Shown here piece by piece: positions 1 to 8,360 of a DNA stretch of 33,469 nt. The translations under genes were made by a program, and so were the position numbers. Each line of letters begins with the position of its first letter. The first letter of the stretch is position 1. This DNA is from CAZUVM01 sp964623885 (GTDB lineage Bacteria; Verrucomicrobiota; Verrucomicrobiia; Limisphaerales; UBA8199): positions 1 to 33,469 of the forward strand of contig CAZUVM010000069.1 of NCBI GenBank assembly GCA_964623885.1. Reading direction: 5' to 3'. The notes under the pieces were generated by a model. It was given only the letters and a program-made list of their open reading frames with translations, was not told the origin of the DNA and did no database searches.

Positions 1-1
1 C

Positions 2-79
2 CATGCCCGCAACCAGAAAAAGCACGGCTCCTGGGTTCTAGCATTGCTCGAAAAATCTCCCGCTCCAGCCAGTGAATAA
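2..79 (+). CDS. 3' end of an unidentified gene (partial)
   Basis: Reading from base 2, 25 codons stay open to a TAA at 77-79 and give a polar C-terminus ending ALLEKSPAPASE. The gene would begin before the window. I do not recognise the protein, and 25 codons are too few for a family call. Codon use is plausible but frame 1 is also open to a TGA at 73-75, so the frame choice is weak. The region from 80 to 243 holds nothing I can support apart from a short 40-codon frame discussed among the findings. Confidence 0.25.
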   Translation, partial: HARNQKKHGSWVLALLEKSPAPASE

Positions 80-243
80 CTTTTATGAAAAAGCAATTTA
101 CAAGACAGAGAACAGCTTTGCGTGCGGAAGAAATCGGCACCTGCCGTCCAAGTGAAGCAGATTCCGCTTGTTGCAGATCTGCTAGTTGCCTCAGAACCTT
201 AGCGTGAGAATTCCTAGCTACATTTTCCCTTAGATTACCACGG

Positions 244-990
244 TCACTTCGCGTTCATCTGCGCCATTTTCTTGGCCATGTCGGCTTCATATTTTGCGTA
301 TTCCTTGTGGTCGGTTTTGAACTGATTAAACATGTAATTGGAATTCTCGTATTTCCAATCCTGGCCGGCATCCTTGTAGGTGAACGTGGTGGTCTGGCCT
401 TGCTGGTATTGCCGGTGGGTCGGATCGGCCAGCGGTGGGTTGATCACCTTGGGACTCGTGCCAAATCCGCCCTCAATCAGATGTCCCGAGCACAGGCCGT
501 AATTCCCAATCGTCATGCGATGCTCCCCGCCTTCGATCGTCCGTGTGATCGGAACATACTTGAACTCACGCTTTTTCGCGCCCGGAGCGAAGAAATGAGC
601 CGCCAACGCCTTGAGCGCCTCGCGCTGGGATTCAGTCGCTTTCTCGTCGATATAGACGTAATCAAAATTCCAATTTCCGAATGATTCAAACATGCTTTGG
701 TGCTCAGGACTCTGGATGTACTCAGCGAGCGCCAGACCGTCCAGGGACGTTTTGCCGTAATGGCCCTTGGTAATGAAAACGGCCTGAACCCCGTCGCACG
801 TCATGCGCGAGGGCAGGGACTTGAACCAGCACGGGCAAGCCGGGCGGCAGGAGCAGGCCTCCTCGAGTTCGCCGGCTACTTTCCAGGGCGTTTTTTCAAC
901 GGTATCGGCCGCGGCCGAAGTTCGCGCCACCGCCACGCAAAGACCCAGGGCGAGGTGGATGGTTTGGAGGGAAATAAGATTGGTTTTCAT
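244..990 (-). CDS. Exported DUF1326 domain protein
   Basis: This 248-residue protein has the hallmark start of the DUF1326 family: after a putative signal peptide (residues 1-28, ending TSAAAD) comes W-K-V-A-G-E-L-E-E-A followed by a cysteine cluster CSCRPACPC with Cys46, Cys48, Cys52 and Cys54. The family has no established biochemical function; the cysteines suggest metal binding or redox chemistry, which is inference. I chose the ATG at 990 because it begins a clean signal peptide (MKTNLISLQT); an in-frame start at 1056 would add 22 residues that do not look like an export signal. The gene reads leftward, away from the pilin-like gene, and appears monocistronic. The C-terminus is charged and helical (KYEADMAKKM). 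Confidence 0.8.
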   Translation of the reverse strand: MKTNLISLQTIHLALGLCVAVARTSAAADTVEKTPWKVAGELEEACSCRPACPCWFKSLPSRMTCDGVQAVFITKGHYGKTSLDGLALAEYIQSPEHQSMFESFGNWNFDYVYIDEKATESQREALKALAAHFFAPGAKKREFKYVPITRTIEGGEHRMTIGNYGLCSGHLIEGGFGTSPKVINPPLADPTHRQYQQGQTTTFTYKDAGQDWKYENSNYMFNQFKTDHKEYAKYEADMAKKMAQMNAK

Positions 991-1107
991 AGGAATCCCG
1001 CGAATGGAATGGATTATTGGCTTGTGTGATACATGGATAACTTTAATTCGATCCATTCAGAACGCTTGTCAAGCTGTCTTTGGGGTGCAGAACGCAATTC
1101 CTCATAA

Positions 1108-1235
1108 GTAGCGCAGGCCTCCGAGCCTGCTGTATCGCAGGCTTCTCAGCCTGCGAACGCTCGAAGGAGGCCCTGTGAACCTACACCCGCCGACTCGGAG
1201 GTCGGCGATAAGGCAGGCTCGGAGGCCTGCGTTAC
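1108..1235 (-). repeat. Four-hairpin dispersed element, copy 1 (inverted orientation)
   Basis: This 128-bp element has outer arms starting GTAGCG and ending GTTAC. It contains four 18-nt hairpins, each with a 6-bp stem and 6-nt loop, at 1113-1130 (GCAGGC stem), 1137-1154 (GCAGGC stem), 1189-1206 (GCCGAC stem) and 1213-1230 (GCAGGC stem). A spacer TGTATC lies between the first pair and GATAAG between the last pair. Relative to the other three copies the GCCGAC hairpin is on the right, so this copy is inverted. It lies between the divergent DUF1326 and pilin-like genes. No coding potential is apparent: the reading frames through it are by-products of the repeat. Confidence 0.85.
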
Positions 1236-1260
1236 AGCCCCTGCAATTCCGTGCTTTCCT

Positions 1261-2151
1261 TTGGTGGAAATTAATGTTACACCACTTCCCGTGCAAGCAC
1301 GACACCGAGCAGCTCCTGCCCCCGGACTGCACTGCGGCGAGAACCCTGCCCGCGCCTTCACACTGATTGAACTGCTGGTGGTGGTCGCCATCATCGCGAT
1401 TCTGGCGGCGATGCTTTTGCCGGCTTTGGCTAAGGCACACATGGAGGCCTGGCGCATTCAATGCATCAGCAACCAGAAACAGTTGATGGTCGCCTGGACG
1501 CTCTATCCGGGCGACAATCACGAAATGCTCGTGCTCAACGGCGGTGAAACCGGAGCCCTTCCTGCCGGCACCCCGTACCTGTGGGTGTATGGCGGCAACC
1601 ATGGTGATCCACAAACCCTGACGAATTACCAGTACCTGGTGAGCGCGCAGTATGCCCTGTTCGCACCTTACCTCAGGGGTTACCCGATTTACAAATGCCC
1701 AGCCGACCGTTCGCTTTGGCCGGTGGGAGGCAAAAGCGTGCTGGAGCTGCGAAGTTACTCACTCAATTGTTATATTGGCACCGCCCCCGGAAATGTGGAG
1801 ACGCCCATCGTGCTGAATAACGCTTACCGAGTGTACCTGAAAGCGGCCGCGATGGCGGCGGACCAGCCGGCCAACCGGTTCACCTTTATCGACGTGAACC
1901 CCGCCAGTATCTGCACGCCCGCTTTCGGCGTCGATATGACCGTAGATAACTTTGTGCATTATCCGTCCAGCTTCCACAACAACGGCGGAGTAGTGGCCTT
2001 CGCCGATGCCCATGTCACAGGGCATAAATGGGCCGATGCGCGCACGCGCAAAAGTCTTCCCGGCGGCGCGCAATACATTCCGCACAACGATCCCTCGCCC
2101 AACAATATTGATCTGAAGTGGATCCGCGAACGGACTACGATTTTGAAATAG
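1261..2151 (+). CDS. Prepilin-type N-terminal cleavage protein with H-X9-DG-like tail
   Basis: A type IV pilin-like protein of up to 296 residues. The prepilin segment FTLIELLVVVAIIAILAA begins at residue 33 (Glu37 is the conserved +5 glutamate), followed by a C-terminal region typical of verrucomicrobial and planctomycete pseudopilins: CPADRS, a RSYSLN stretch, FTFIDVNPASI, and HNNGGVVAFADAHVTGHKW. The residue before the cleavage site is Ala rather than the classical Gly. Such proteins are presumably processed by a prepilin peptidase and exposed at the cell surface; the exact function is unknown. The start is uncertain: no ATG precedes the transmembrane segment. The candidates are TTG 1261, GTG 1264 and GTG 1291, none with a clear Shine-Dalgarno sequence. 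The frame stays open back through the adjacent repeat element to a TAA at 1105. The rhamnosidase gene follows after 50 bp and may be co-transcribed. Confidence 0.8.
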   Translation: MVEINVTPLPVQARHRAAPAPGLHCGENPARAFTLIELLVVVAIIAILAAMLLPALAKAHMEAWRIQCISNQKQLMVAWTLYPGDNHEMLVLNGGETGALPAGTPYLWVYGGNHGDPQTLTNYQYLVSAQYALFAPYLRGYPIYKCPADRSLWPVGGKSVLELRSYSLNCYIGTAPGNVETPIVLNNAYRVYLKAAAMAADQPANRFTFIDVNPASICTPAFGVDMTVDNFVHYPSSFHNNGGVVAFADAHVTGHKWADARTRKSLPGGAQYIPHNDPSPNNIDLKWIRERTTILK

Positions 2152-2201
2152 CGCCGGCTGCCCGCGACCGAGAGTCGCGTCGCTGATTCCCCGTAGTCTC
2201 C

Positions 2202-4979
2202 ATGAGATACGTGCTCCTGCTGATTTTAGTGTGCCGAGTTGGCGCTGCCGGTTTGGCAGTGAACGGCCTCCGCTGCGAATACCGCGTGAACCCTCTCGGC
2301 ATTGATGCCGAAAAACCGCGGCTGAGTTGGTTGCTGGCTTCCCCGGAGCGCGCTCAGCAGCAAACAGCCTATGAAATCCAGGCGGCCTCAAGCCTGGAAC
2401 GCCTCAAGCAGGATCGAGCTGACTTGTGGAATTCCGGCAAGGTCACCGCCGGCGAATCGGTTCACATTTTTTATGCCGGACAGCCCTTGCATACCGGCCT
2501 GCGCGTGTTCTGGAAGGTGCGCGTCTGGGATCGCAGTGGCCGCCCTTCATCTTGGAGCAAACCGGCCTGGTGGGAGATGGCTCTGTTGGCACCAAACGAC
2601 TGGCGTGCCAATTGGCTGACGCGCAATTCAAAGCCGCTTTCCGACCGCGAGATGTTCGACGAACACCCAGCGCCGCTGTTTCGCAAGGAATTCTCCATCG
2701 ACCGCAAGTTAAAGAACGCCCGGCTGTACGTAACCGGATTGGGCTACTACGAAGCTCGCCTGAACGGCCGGCGGGTCGGCGACGAAGTTTTGGCGCCCGG
2801 CTGGACCAGCTATGCCCGGCGCGTTCTGTATAATACTTACGATGTGACCGACCAAATTGTGCGCGGCAGGAACGCATTGGGAGTTATGCTCGGCGACGGG
2901 TGGTTCAACCCGCTCCCGCTGCGTCTGTTTAACCGCTTTAACCTGCGTGATTATCTCACAACCGGCCAGCCGCGATTCATTGCGCAGCTCGAACTTCGGT
3001 TCGTCGATGGCTCGACGCAAACGATCGTTAGCGACGAAACCTGGAAAGCCGGCGACGGCCCAATCCTGCGCAACAGCGTTTATCTTGGCGAACTCTATGA
3101 CGCCCGCAAGGAGGCCCAGGGATGGGACCGGGCGGGCTTCGATGATAGTCACTGGGAAAGCGCCGTTGTAACTGGCCAACCCCTGGGTGAGTTGCGCGCT
3201 GAGGACGCGCCGCCAATCCGAGTCACACGCAGTTTTCCGGCCGTGAAAATGGCCGAACCCAAGCCCGGCGTCCGGATCTTCGACCTCGGCCAAAACTTCG
3301 GCGGTTGGGTGCGGCTCAAAGTCAAAGGTCCGGCCGGCGCGCATGTCCGGATGCGCTATGGCGAACTGCTTTACCCCGACGGAACGCTCAACGGCATGAC
3401 TTCGGTTTGCGGCCAGATCAAAGGCGGCGGCGCGACTTATCGCTACGACGGCGTAGGCGCCCCCAAAACTGCGTGGCAACAGGACGAGTACATCTTGAAA
3501 GGGGAGGGCACTGAAACCTACGCGCCGCATTTTACCTTTCACGGATTCAGATACGTTGAAGTCACTATCCCTGAACCTGCAGCGGTTGCTTCGGTGCAGG
3601 TGCTGTCCGTCGAAGGTCTCGGCCTCAACTCCGACGTGGCCTTGGCAGGCTCGTTCGAGTGTTCCAATGAGTTGCTCAATCGCATCCAGCGGACGGTCGT
3701 GGCTACTGAGTTGAGCAATCTCTTCAGCGTTGAGTCCGACTGCCCGCATCGCGAAAAGCTCGGTTATGGCGGGGACATCGTCGCCGCGTGCGAGATGGGG
3801 ATGTTCAACTTCGACATGTCGCGATTTTACGCCAAGGCCGCTGTGGACCTGGCCGACGCGGTCCGCACCAACGGCGGTTTTACCGAGACGGCGCCTTTTG
3901 TGGGCATCAGCGACGAAAGCCTGGGCGGCGGCGCGGGACCCATCGGGTGGGGCACCGCTCAACCGGTTTTGTTGTGGGAACTCTACCAGTTCTACGGCGA
4001 CCGGCGTTTGCTCGAGGAGCAATACGACCATACGAAGCGCTGGATCGACCTCCTTCAAAGCTGCGCGCATGACGATCTGTTGGACAACGGCATCAGCGAC
4101 CATGAAAGCCTCGTGCCCAAGCCGCGCGCGTTGACCGGAACTGGCTTTTACTATTTGAATGTCGGACTGTTTGTGCGCATCGCCCGAGTTTTGAACCGGA
4201 CCCACGACGCCGCGGCCGCGGAAGCGCTGGCGGCACGAATCAAAGCAGCGTTCAACCGCAAATTCCTCACGCCCGGCACCGGTCGATTTGATGCCGCCTC
4301 GCAAGCATGCCAGGCCTTCGCGCTGCGCCTCGGATTGGTCGACGCAGCAGAGCAACCACGCGCGCTCGATGTTCTCGTGCACGATATCCGCGACGAACAT
4401 CAAGGCCATCTCAGCACCGGGATTTTTGGCACGCGGTTTATGCTGGAATCTTTGACGGAGCTGGGAAGGCCCGATGTGGCATATGAAATCGTGAATCAGA
4501 AGACCTTTCCGAGTTGGGGATACATGCTCGATCAAGGTGCCACCACATTGTGGGAACACTGGGCGTTCAGCGACAACACTTACTCGCACAATCATCCAAT
4601 GTTCGGCTCGGTCAGCGAATGGTTCTTCCGCGCTCTGGCGGGAATTAATCCTGATGTCGGGGCGGTAGGCTTTGATGAAATTGCCCTTCGTCCCGAACCG
4701 GTCGGCGATCTGCGCTGGGTCAAAGCCGACTACAACTCGGTCCACGGAAAAATCATCAGCGAGTGGAGCAGGGCAGGGGGCCAATTCAAACTGCACGTCC
4801 GCGTGCCAGTAGGCAGCGCAACTACGCTTTACTTGCCCGCGAGCTCTAATGAAGGAATCTCGGAAAGCGGTCGGCCTCTGGCGAAAGCCAAAGGCGTACA
4901 ATTCCGTGACTTCAAAGCCGGCCGAGCCGTGCTCGACCTCGGCTCCGGCGATTACCACTTTGTATCCAGTTTTAGGTAA
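2202..4979 (+). CDS. Exported alpha-L-rhamnosidase, GH78
   Basis: This 925-residue protein matches the multidomain GH78 layout. A short signal peptide (1-15) is followed by a fibronectin-like start (NGLRCEYRVNPLGID), an accessory beta domain at about 160-335, a second beta domain at about 345-465, the (alpha/alpha)6 catalytic barrel at about 470-815 and a C-terminal beta domain. The catalytic signature DCPHREKLGYGGD supplies Asp513, Glu518 (general acid position) and Asp525. TTLWEHW supplies Glu785 (general base position). These spacings agree with characterised GH78 enzymes such as BsRhaB. It should release terminal alpha-L-rhamnose from plant polysaccharides or glycosides, in the periplasm or outside the cell. 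The ATG at 2202 begins the signal peptide. No transporter or rhamnose catabolic gene is adjacent, so the link to downstream sugar genes is only positional. Confidence 0.93.
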   Translation: MRYVLLLILVCRVGAAGLAVNGLRCEYRVNPLGIDAEKPRLSWLLASPERAQQQTAYEIQAASSLERLKQDRADLWNSGKVTAGESVHIFYAGQPLHTGLRVFWKVRVWDRSGRPSSWSKPAWWEMALLAPNDWRANWLTRNSKPLSDREMFDEHPAPLFRKEFSIDRKLKNARLYVTGLGYYEARLNGRRVGDEVLAPGWTSYARRVLYNTYDVTDQIVRGRNALGVMLGDGWFNPLPLRLFNRFNLRDYLTTGQPRFIAQLELRFVDGSTQTIVSDETWKAGDGPILRNSVYLGELYDARKEAQGWDRAGFDDSHWESAVVTGQPLGELRAEDAPPIRVTRSFPAVKMAEPKPGVRIFDLGQNFGGWVRLKVKGPAGAHVRMRYGELLYPDGTLNGMTSVCGQIKGGGATYRYDGVGAPKTAWQQDEYILKGEGTETYAPHFTFHGFRYVEVTIPEPAAVASVQVLSVEGLGLNSDVALAGSFECSNELLNRIQRTVVATELSNLFSVESDCPHREKLGYGGDIVAACEMGMFNFDMSRFYAKAAVDLADAVRTNGGFTETAPFVGISDESLGGGAGPIGWGTAQPVLLWELYQFYGDRRLLEEQYDHTKRWIDLLQSCAHDDLLDNGISDHESLVPKPRALTGTGFYYLNVGLFVRIARVLNRTHDAAAAEALAARIKAAFNRKFLTPGTGRFDAASQACQAFALRLGLVDAAEQPRALDVLVHDIRDEHQGHLSTGIFGTRFMLESLTELGRPDVAYEIVNQKTFPSWGYMLDQGATTLWEHWAFSDNTYSHNHPMFGSVSEWFFRALAGINPDVGAVGFDEIALRPEPVGDLRWVKADYNSVHGKIISEWSRAGGQFKLHVRVPVGSATTLYLPASSNEGISESGRPLAKAKGVQFRDFKAGRAVLDLGSGDYHFVSSFR

Positions 4980-5123
4980 TTCTCGTCCTCGAGTTCATCT
5001 GTGGTTTTCAGTGCGTGCATGCAACTACCCAGCCCCCCATGGGGTCTCTGTCGGACAAACACCTAATCACGATTCGGACCCTTGCCGAATGGCGCGAAAT
5101 CCGCCTTGGGCCAAACTTCCCGC

Positions 5124-5369
5124 ATGACGAAACGCAACGGAGCACTCCCGATCGGCCGCACGGCCAAGATAGCTTACGAAATCGATGCTTTGCGCGCCGA
5201 CTGCTGCAAAGCAGCCCACGCCCTCACTCGCCAGGAAGAATTCGATGACGCCGACCTCGAAGAATGCGCGCACTTGGATGAAGCGTTAGCTCAGGCGCAT
5301 CGCCTGCTAAAGAGTACTGTCCGGAACGTCATAATGGCCCGCCTCAGCCGCCGTAGCCGCACACGCTGA
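5124..5369 (+). CDS. Small hypothetical protein, 81 aa
   Basis: An 81-codon frame starting MTKRNGALPIGRTAK and ending in the basic tail RLSRRSRTR. The middle is helical and charged (EEFDDADLEE), and the N- and C-termini are strongly basic, so a small nucleic-acid-associated protein is possible but unproven. I recognise no family. An in-frame upstream start at 5082 would add 14 residues; the 5124 ATG gives the more compact protein. It stands alone between the rhamnosidase and the TIM-barrel gene, and a perfect GC-rich hairpin begins 11 nt after the stop. Support is composition and that hairpin only. Confidence 0.45.
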   Translation: MTKRNGALPIGRTAKIAYEIDALRADCCKAAHALTRQEEFDDADLEECAHLDEALAQAHRLLKSTVRNVIMARLSRRSRTR

Positions 5370-5379
5370 CTAAGCGGCA

Positions 5380-5401
5380 GGGACGCCGTCCTCGGCGTCC
5401 C
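5380..5401 (+). terminator. GC-rich hairpin, possible terminator
   Basis: GGGACGCCG (5380-5388), loop TCCT, CGGCGTCCC (5393-5401): a perfect 9-bp stem with a 4-nt loop, 11 nt after the stop codon of the 81-aa frame. No clear T-tract follows (the next bases are CGATCTCATTTC), so it is not a canonical intrinsic terminator. It could instead be a short dispersed palindrome or an mRNA 3' stabiliser. Confidence 0.45.
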
Positions 5402-5558
5402 CGATCTCATTTCTGAGACTTAATCGCGAATCTATCCGCGTCCATTTGCGTTCGTTCGCGGTCAACGGCGCGCTTGCCATTTTGGCTGATACAACTTGGT
5501 TAAAGGGCGCTTTTCGATTGTCTTCTCGCTTTTCGCGGCGTATCACTCCCGCCACCAT

Positions 5559-6428
5559 ATGAAACTTACTCTCCTTCTCGCGCTGGCCGTCGGCCTCGGA
5601 AGCGCCGCCTTGACCCAGGCTGAAACCAGAATTCCTGACGAATGCCGCAGTGGCGGCTTCTTCATCGGTTGCCAGGCTTACACCTTCAATCGCTACACTG
5701 TCTTCGAAGCCATCGACAAAACCGCCCAAGCCGGCGGCAAGGTGATTGAATTCTTTCCTGGCCAAAAACTCAGTAAAGACGAACCCAACGTCAGCTTCGA
5801 TCACAATGCTTCCCCCGAAATGATCCAAAAGGTCAAAGACAAGCTTGAGCAGCATAAAATCCGTGCCGTAAATTATGGCGTTGTCGCCGTCCCCAAGGAC
5901 GAAGCCGAAGCCCGTAAACTGTTCCAGTTTGCCAAGACCATGGGTTTTCGCGCCATTACCACTGAATCCGTCGACGCGCTCGATACGATCGAAAAGATGG
6001 TGAAGGAATTCGATATCATGGTCGGCTTTCACGATCATCCCAAACGGCCCAATGACCCTAATTACCGTATGTGGGATCCGAACTATATCCTCTCTCTTGT
6101 CAAAGATCGCGACCCGCGCATTGGTTCCTGCGCTGATACCGGCCACTGGGTGCGCTCGAACCTCAAACCGGTCGATTGTCTGCGAATCCTCAAAGGCCGA
6201 ATCATCAGCAGCCACCTTAAGGATCTGAACGAAATGGGTCCGCGCGCACACGATGTGCCATACGGCACCGGCGTGTCAGATATTCCCGGCATTCTGCAGG
6301 AGCTGCGTGACCAAGGGTTCAACGGGAATATCTCCATTGAATACGAGTATCATTGGGAAAGCTCCGTGCCCGAAGTCGCCCAGTGTATCGGCTTCGTCCG
6401 CGGCTACGGCACCGCCAAAGGTTGGTAG
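5559..6428 (+). CDS. Exported sugar phosphate isomerase/epimerase-like TIM-barrel protein
   Basis: This 289-residue protein has a signal peptide (1-21, MKLTLLLALAVGLGS...AETR) and then a xylose-isomerase-like TIM barrel (PF01261 type). Likely metal or sugar ligands are spread over strand ends as usual in the family: Glu64 (KVIEFFPG), His158 (VGFHDHPKR), Asp193 and His196 (CADTGHW), His219 (SSHLKDLNE) and Glu261 (ISIEYEYHWE). Secreted members are common in Verrucomicrobia and Planctomycetes. The substrate is not known here; relatives isomerise or epimerise keto sugars and inositol derivatives. I chose the ATG at 5559 because it begins the signal peptide; the frame is open 63 bp further upstream. 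Hairpin repeat copy 2 starts 12 bp after the stop. Confidence 0.85.
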   Translation: MKLTLLLALAVGLGSAALTQAETRIPDECRSGGFFIGCQAYTFNRYTVFEAIDKTAQAGGKVIEFFPGQKLSKDEPNVSFDHNASPEMIQKVKDKLEQHKIRAVNYGVVAVPKDEAEARKLFQFAKTMGFRAITTESVDALDTIEKMVKEFDIMVGFHDHPKRPNDPNYRMWDPNYILSLVKDRDPRIGSCADTGHWVRSNLKPVDCLRILKGRIISSHLKDLNEMGPRAHDVPYGTGVSDIPGILQELRDQGFNGNISIEYEYHWESSVPEVAQCIGFVRGYGTAKGW

Positions 6429-6440
6429 CCTCGTCGAAAC

Positions 6441-6577
6441 GTAGCGCAGGCCTCCGAGCCTGCTGTATCGCCGACCTCCGAGTCGGCGAATGACTCGACT
6501 CGGCAAACGGCGAAGCAACTTCCATGCGTTCGCAGGCTGGAAGCCTGCGATACAGCAGGCTCGGAGGCCTGCACTAC
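6441..6577 (+). repeat. Four-hairpin dispersed element, copy 2
   Basis: 137 bp, direct orientation, from GTAGCG to CACTAC. Hairpins lie at 6446-6463 (GCAGGC stem, loop CTCCGA), 6470-6487 (GCCGAC stem, loop CTCCGA), 6532-6548 (GCAGGC stem, 5-nt loop) and 6555-6572 (GCAGGC stem, loop TCGGAG). The pairs are separated by TGTATC and GATACA. It begins just after the stop of the TIM-barrel gene and ends 74 bp before the TPR gene. No target-site duplication is visible at its edges. Confidence 0.85.
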
Positions 6578-6651
6578 GACAATCAACGATCGACCACTCG
6601 TACAGCGTTTTTGCTTTTCTTTCCCACGACCGCCCGCCATCGTGCCAACCA

Positions 6652-8322
6652 ATGAAACGTATCGCCTTTGCCGCCATCTTCCTGCTTCTTTTCGCGGCTG
6701 GCCTGACGTCCTGGCATTTCGGCCGCCCAATTTACCGGCAACTCCAGGAGCGACGCGCGCTCACACAGGCCAAACACTTCCTAACGACCGGCGATTATCG
6801 GAATGCCAACCTCAGCATCCGCCGCGCGCTTGCACTGAATCCCAGCAACCTGAAGGCCTGTGAGCTGATGGCGCAACTCACTGAGCTCGCTCGTGCGCCT
6901 CAAGTACTCGATTGGCGATGCCGCGTAGTGGAGCTGGCACCATCAGTCGACAATAAGCTCAAACTGGCAGCTGCCGCGCTGGCTATCGAACCGCCGCCGT
7001 ACCCTTTGGCTAGCCAGGTCCTCGAAGAGCTCGCGGCCTTTTCTACCAACAATTCCGCATACCACATGCTCGCCGCTGAGCGCGAGCTCAAGCTGAATCA
7101 TCTCTCTCAGGCAGAGAACCATTTCGCAGCCGCCAGCCGCCTCGAACCTACCAATCAGTTGCCGCTTTTGAACGTGGCTGTTTTGCGACTGCGTTCAACC
7201 AATGCCACCACCGCCGCTACTGCCCGAATCGAACTCGAACAGCTCAGCAGCAATCCCAACCTCGGTCACATCGCCCTCCAATGGCTGGCGAACGATTGCC
7301 TGATTCGCAAAGACTTTAACTGTGCAGAGCAACTATCGTCCCGGCTGCTCGCCGACCCGCGAGCCGGACTGGAAGATAATCTGCAGCACCTGACGGTTCT
7401 CCACGCCGGCGGCCGTCCTGGATTTGCTGACTATCTCTTCTCCTTGCAAAGCCGGGTATCCACCAATCCCGCTGCCATTTACTTCATGGCGAGCTGGATG
7501 CTGGCGCACGATCTAGCCGCGGACGCTCGCCAGTGGCTCATCCATTGCCCGACGAATATTCAATCCGAGCAGCCTGTCCCCATGGCGTTGGCCAATTGCT
7601 ACGCCGCTCTAAGAGATTGGACCGGCCTCGAAACCTGGTTGATCGGCCAGAGTTGGGGCGAAATGGAATTCGTCCGGCTCGCTACCCTCTCCCGCGCCGA
7701 GGAACAACAGAATAAGCGGACAACTGCGGATGGTCATTGGCGGCTCGCCGTGCGCCAGGCCGGCGATCGCCTCGGACCGCTCAATTATTTGCAAGCTATG
7801 GCCGATGCCTGGATGCGAGCACCAGAGCGGGAGGATTTGCTTTGGCGAATTTTTGAACGTTATCCAACCGAACAATGGGCGGCGCGCGAACTCGGGCGCC
7901 TCTATGGACTGGCCGGCAACACGCGCGGCCTGAACAAACTGTATGGCGCAATTGCCGATCGCGAACCCCGCGATTTCGTGGCCAAAAACAATTTCGCGGC
8001 CACAGCGATGCTACTGCGGACCAGCCTGCCGAAGGCGCACGAAACCGCTAAAGAAATTTACCTGGCGCATCCATCTGAACCCATTGTGGTCTCCACCTAT
8101 GCCTGGTCTCTTCAGTTACAGGGTCAAACCCGGGAAGGGCTGGCAACGCTTGAAAAGCTCAAACCGGAAGCACTGCAAGATCCGCCCGTGGCCCTGTACT
8201 ATGGGCTGCTCTTGTGCGCGGATAAGCAACCTGGCAAAGCCTCTCAATACTTTGCCCAGGTCGACCGCGCTACCCTATTGCCTGAAGAAAAAGAATTGCT
8301 GGCTGCGGCGCAGCAGAATTAA
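6652..8322 (+). CDS. TPR-repeat protein with N-terminal membrane anchor
   Basis: This 556-residue protein begins MKRIAFAAIFLLLFAAGL, a single N-terminal membrane anchor or signal sequence, followed by alanine- and leucine-rich helical repeats of tetratricopeptide type (for example AKHFLTTGDYRNANLSIRRA and the closing LYYGLLLCADKQPGKASQYF). It probably acts as a periplasmic scaffold or assembly factor; no enzymatic motif is seen. I chose the ATG at 6652 because it starts the anchor; the frame is open further upstream into the hairpin repeat, which is not coding. It is the first gene of a likely operon: KDPG aldolase follows after 38 bp and the two-SIS protein after that. Confidence 0.75.
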   Translation: MKRIAFAAIFLLLFAAGLTSWHFGRPIYRQLQERRALTQAKHFLTTGDYRNANLSIRRALALNPSNLKACELMAQLTELARAPQVLDWRCRVVELAPSVDNKLKLAAAALAIEPPPYPLASQVLEELAAFSTNNSAYHMLAAERELKLNHLSQAENHFAAASRLEPTNQLPLLNVAVLRLRSTNATTAATARIELEQLSSNPNLGHIALQWLANDCLIRKDFNCAEQLSSRLLADPRAGLEDNLQHLTVLHAGGRPGFADYLFSLQSRVSTNPAAIYFMASWMLAHDLAADARQWLIHCPTNIQSEQPVPMALANCYAALRDWTGLETWLIGQSWGEMEFVRLATLSRAEEQQNKRTTADGHWRLAVRQAGDRLGPLNYLQAMADAWMRAPEREDLLWRIFERYPTEQWAARELGRLYGLAGNTRGLNKLYGAIADREPRDFVAKNNFAATAMLLRTSLPKAHETAKEIYLAHPSEPIVVSTYAWSLQLQGQTREGLATLEKLKPEALQDPPVALYYGLLLCADKQPGKASQYFAQVDRATLLPEEKELLAAAQQN

Positions 8323-8360
8323 ATCAGAACGGCGAGCGCACCAATTCTTGCGCTCCAACT

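Noticed and set aside
1108..1235. Frames through the hairpin elements giving Arg/Leu/Gly-rich peptides
   Set aside because: They arise from the repeat sequence itself, recur at all four copies in different frames, and have no start signals.
2709..4958. A 749-codon open frame on the minus strand opposite the rhamnosidase gene
   Set aside because: It is the antisense shadow of a clear GH78 gene with catalytic residues in order; GC-rich codon use leaves the opposite frame open. It shows no recognisable domain.
5370..6251. A 293-codon minus-strand frame opposite the TIM-barrel gene
   Set aside because: It overlaps a signal-peptide-bearing TIM-barrel gene on the other strand and has no domain of its own.
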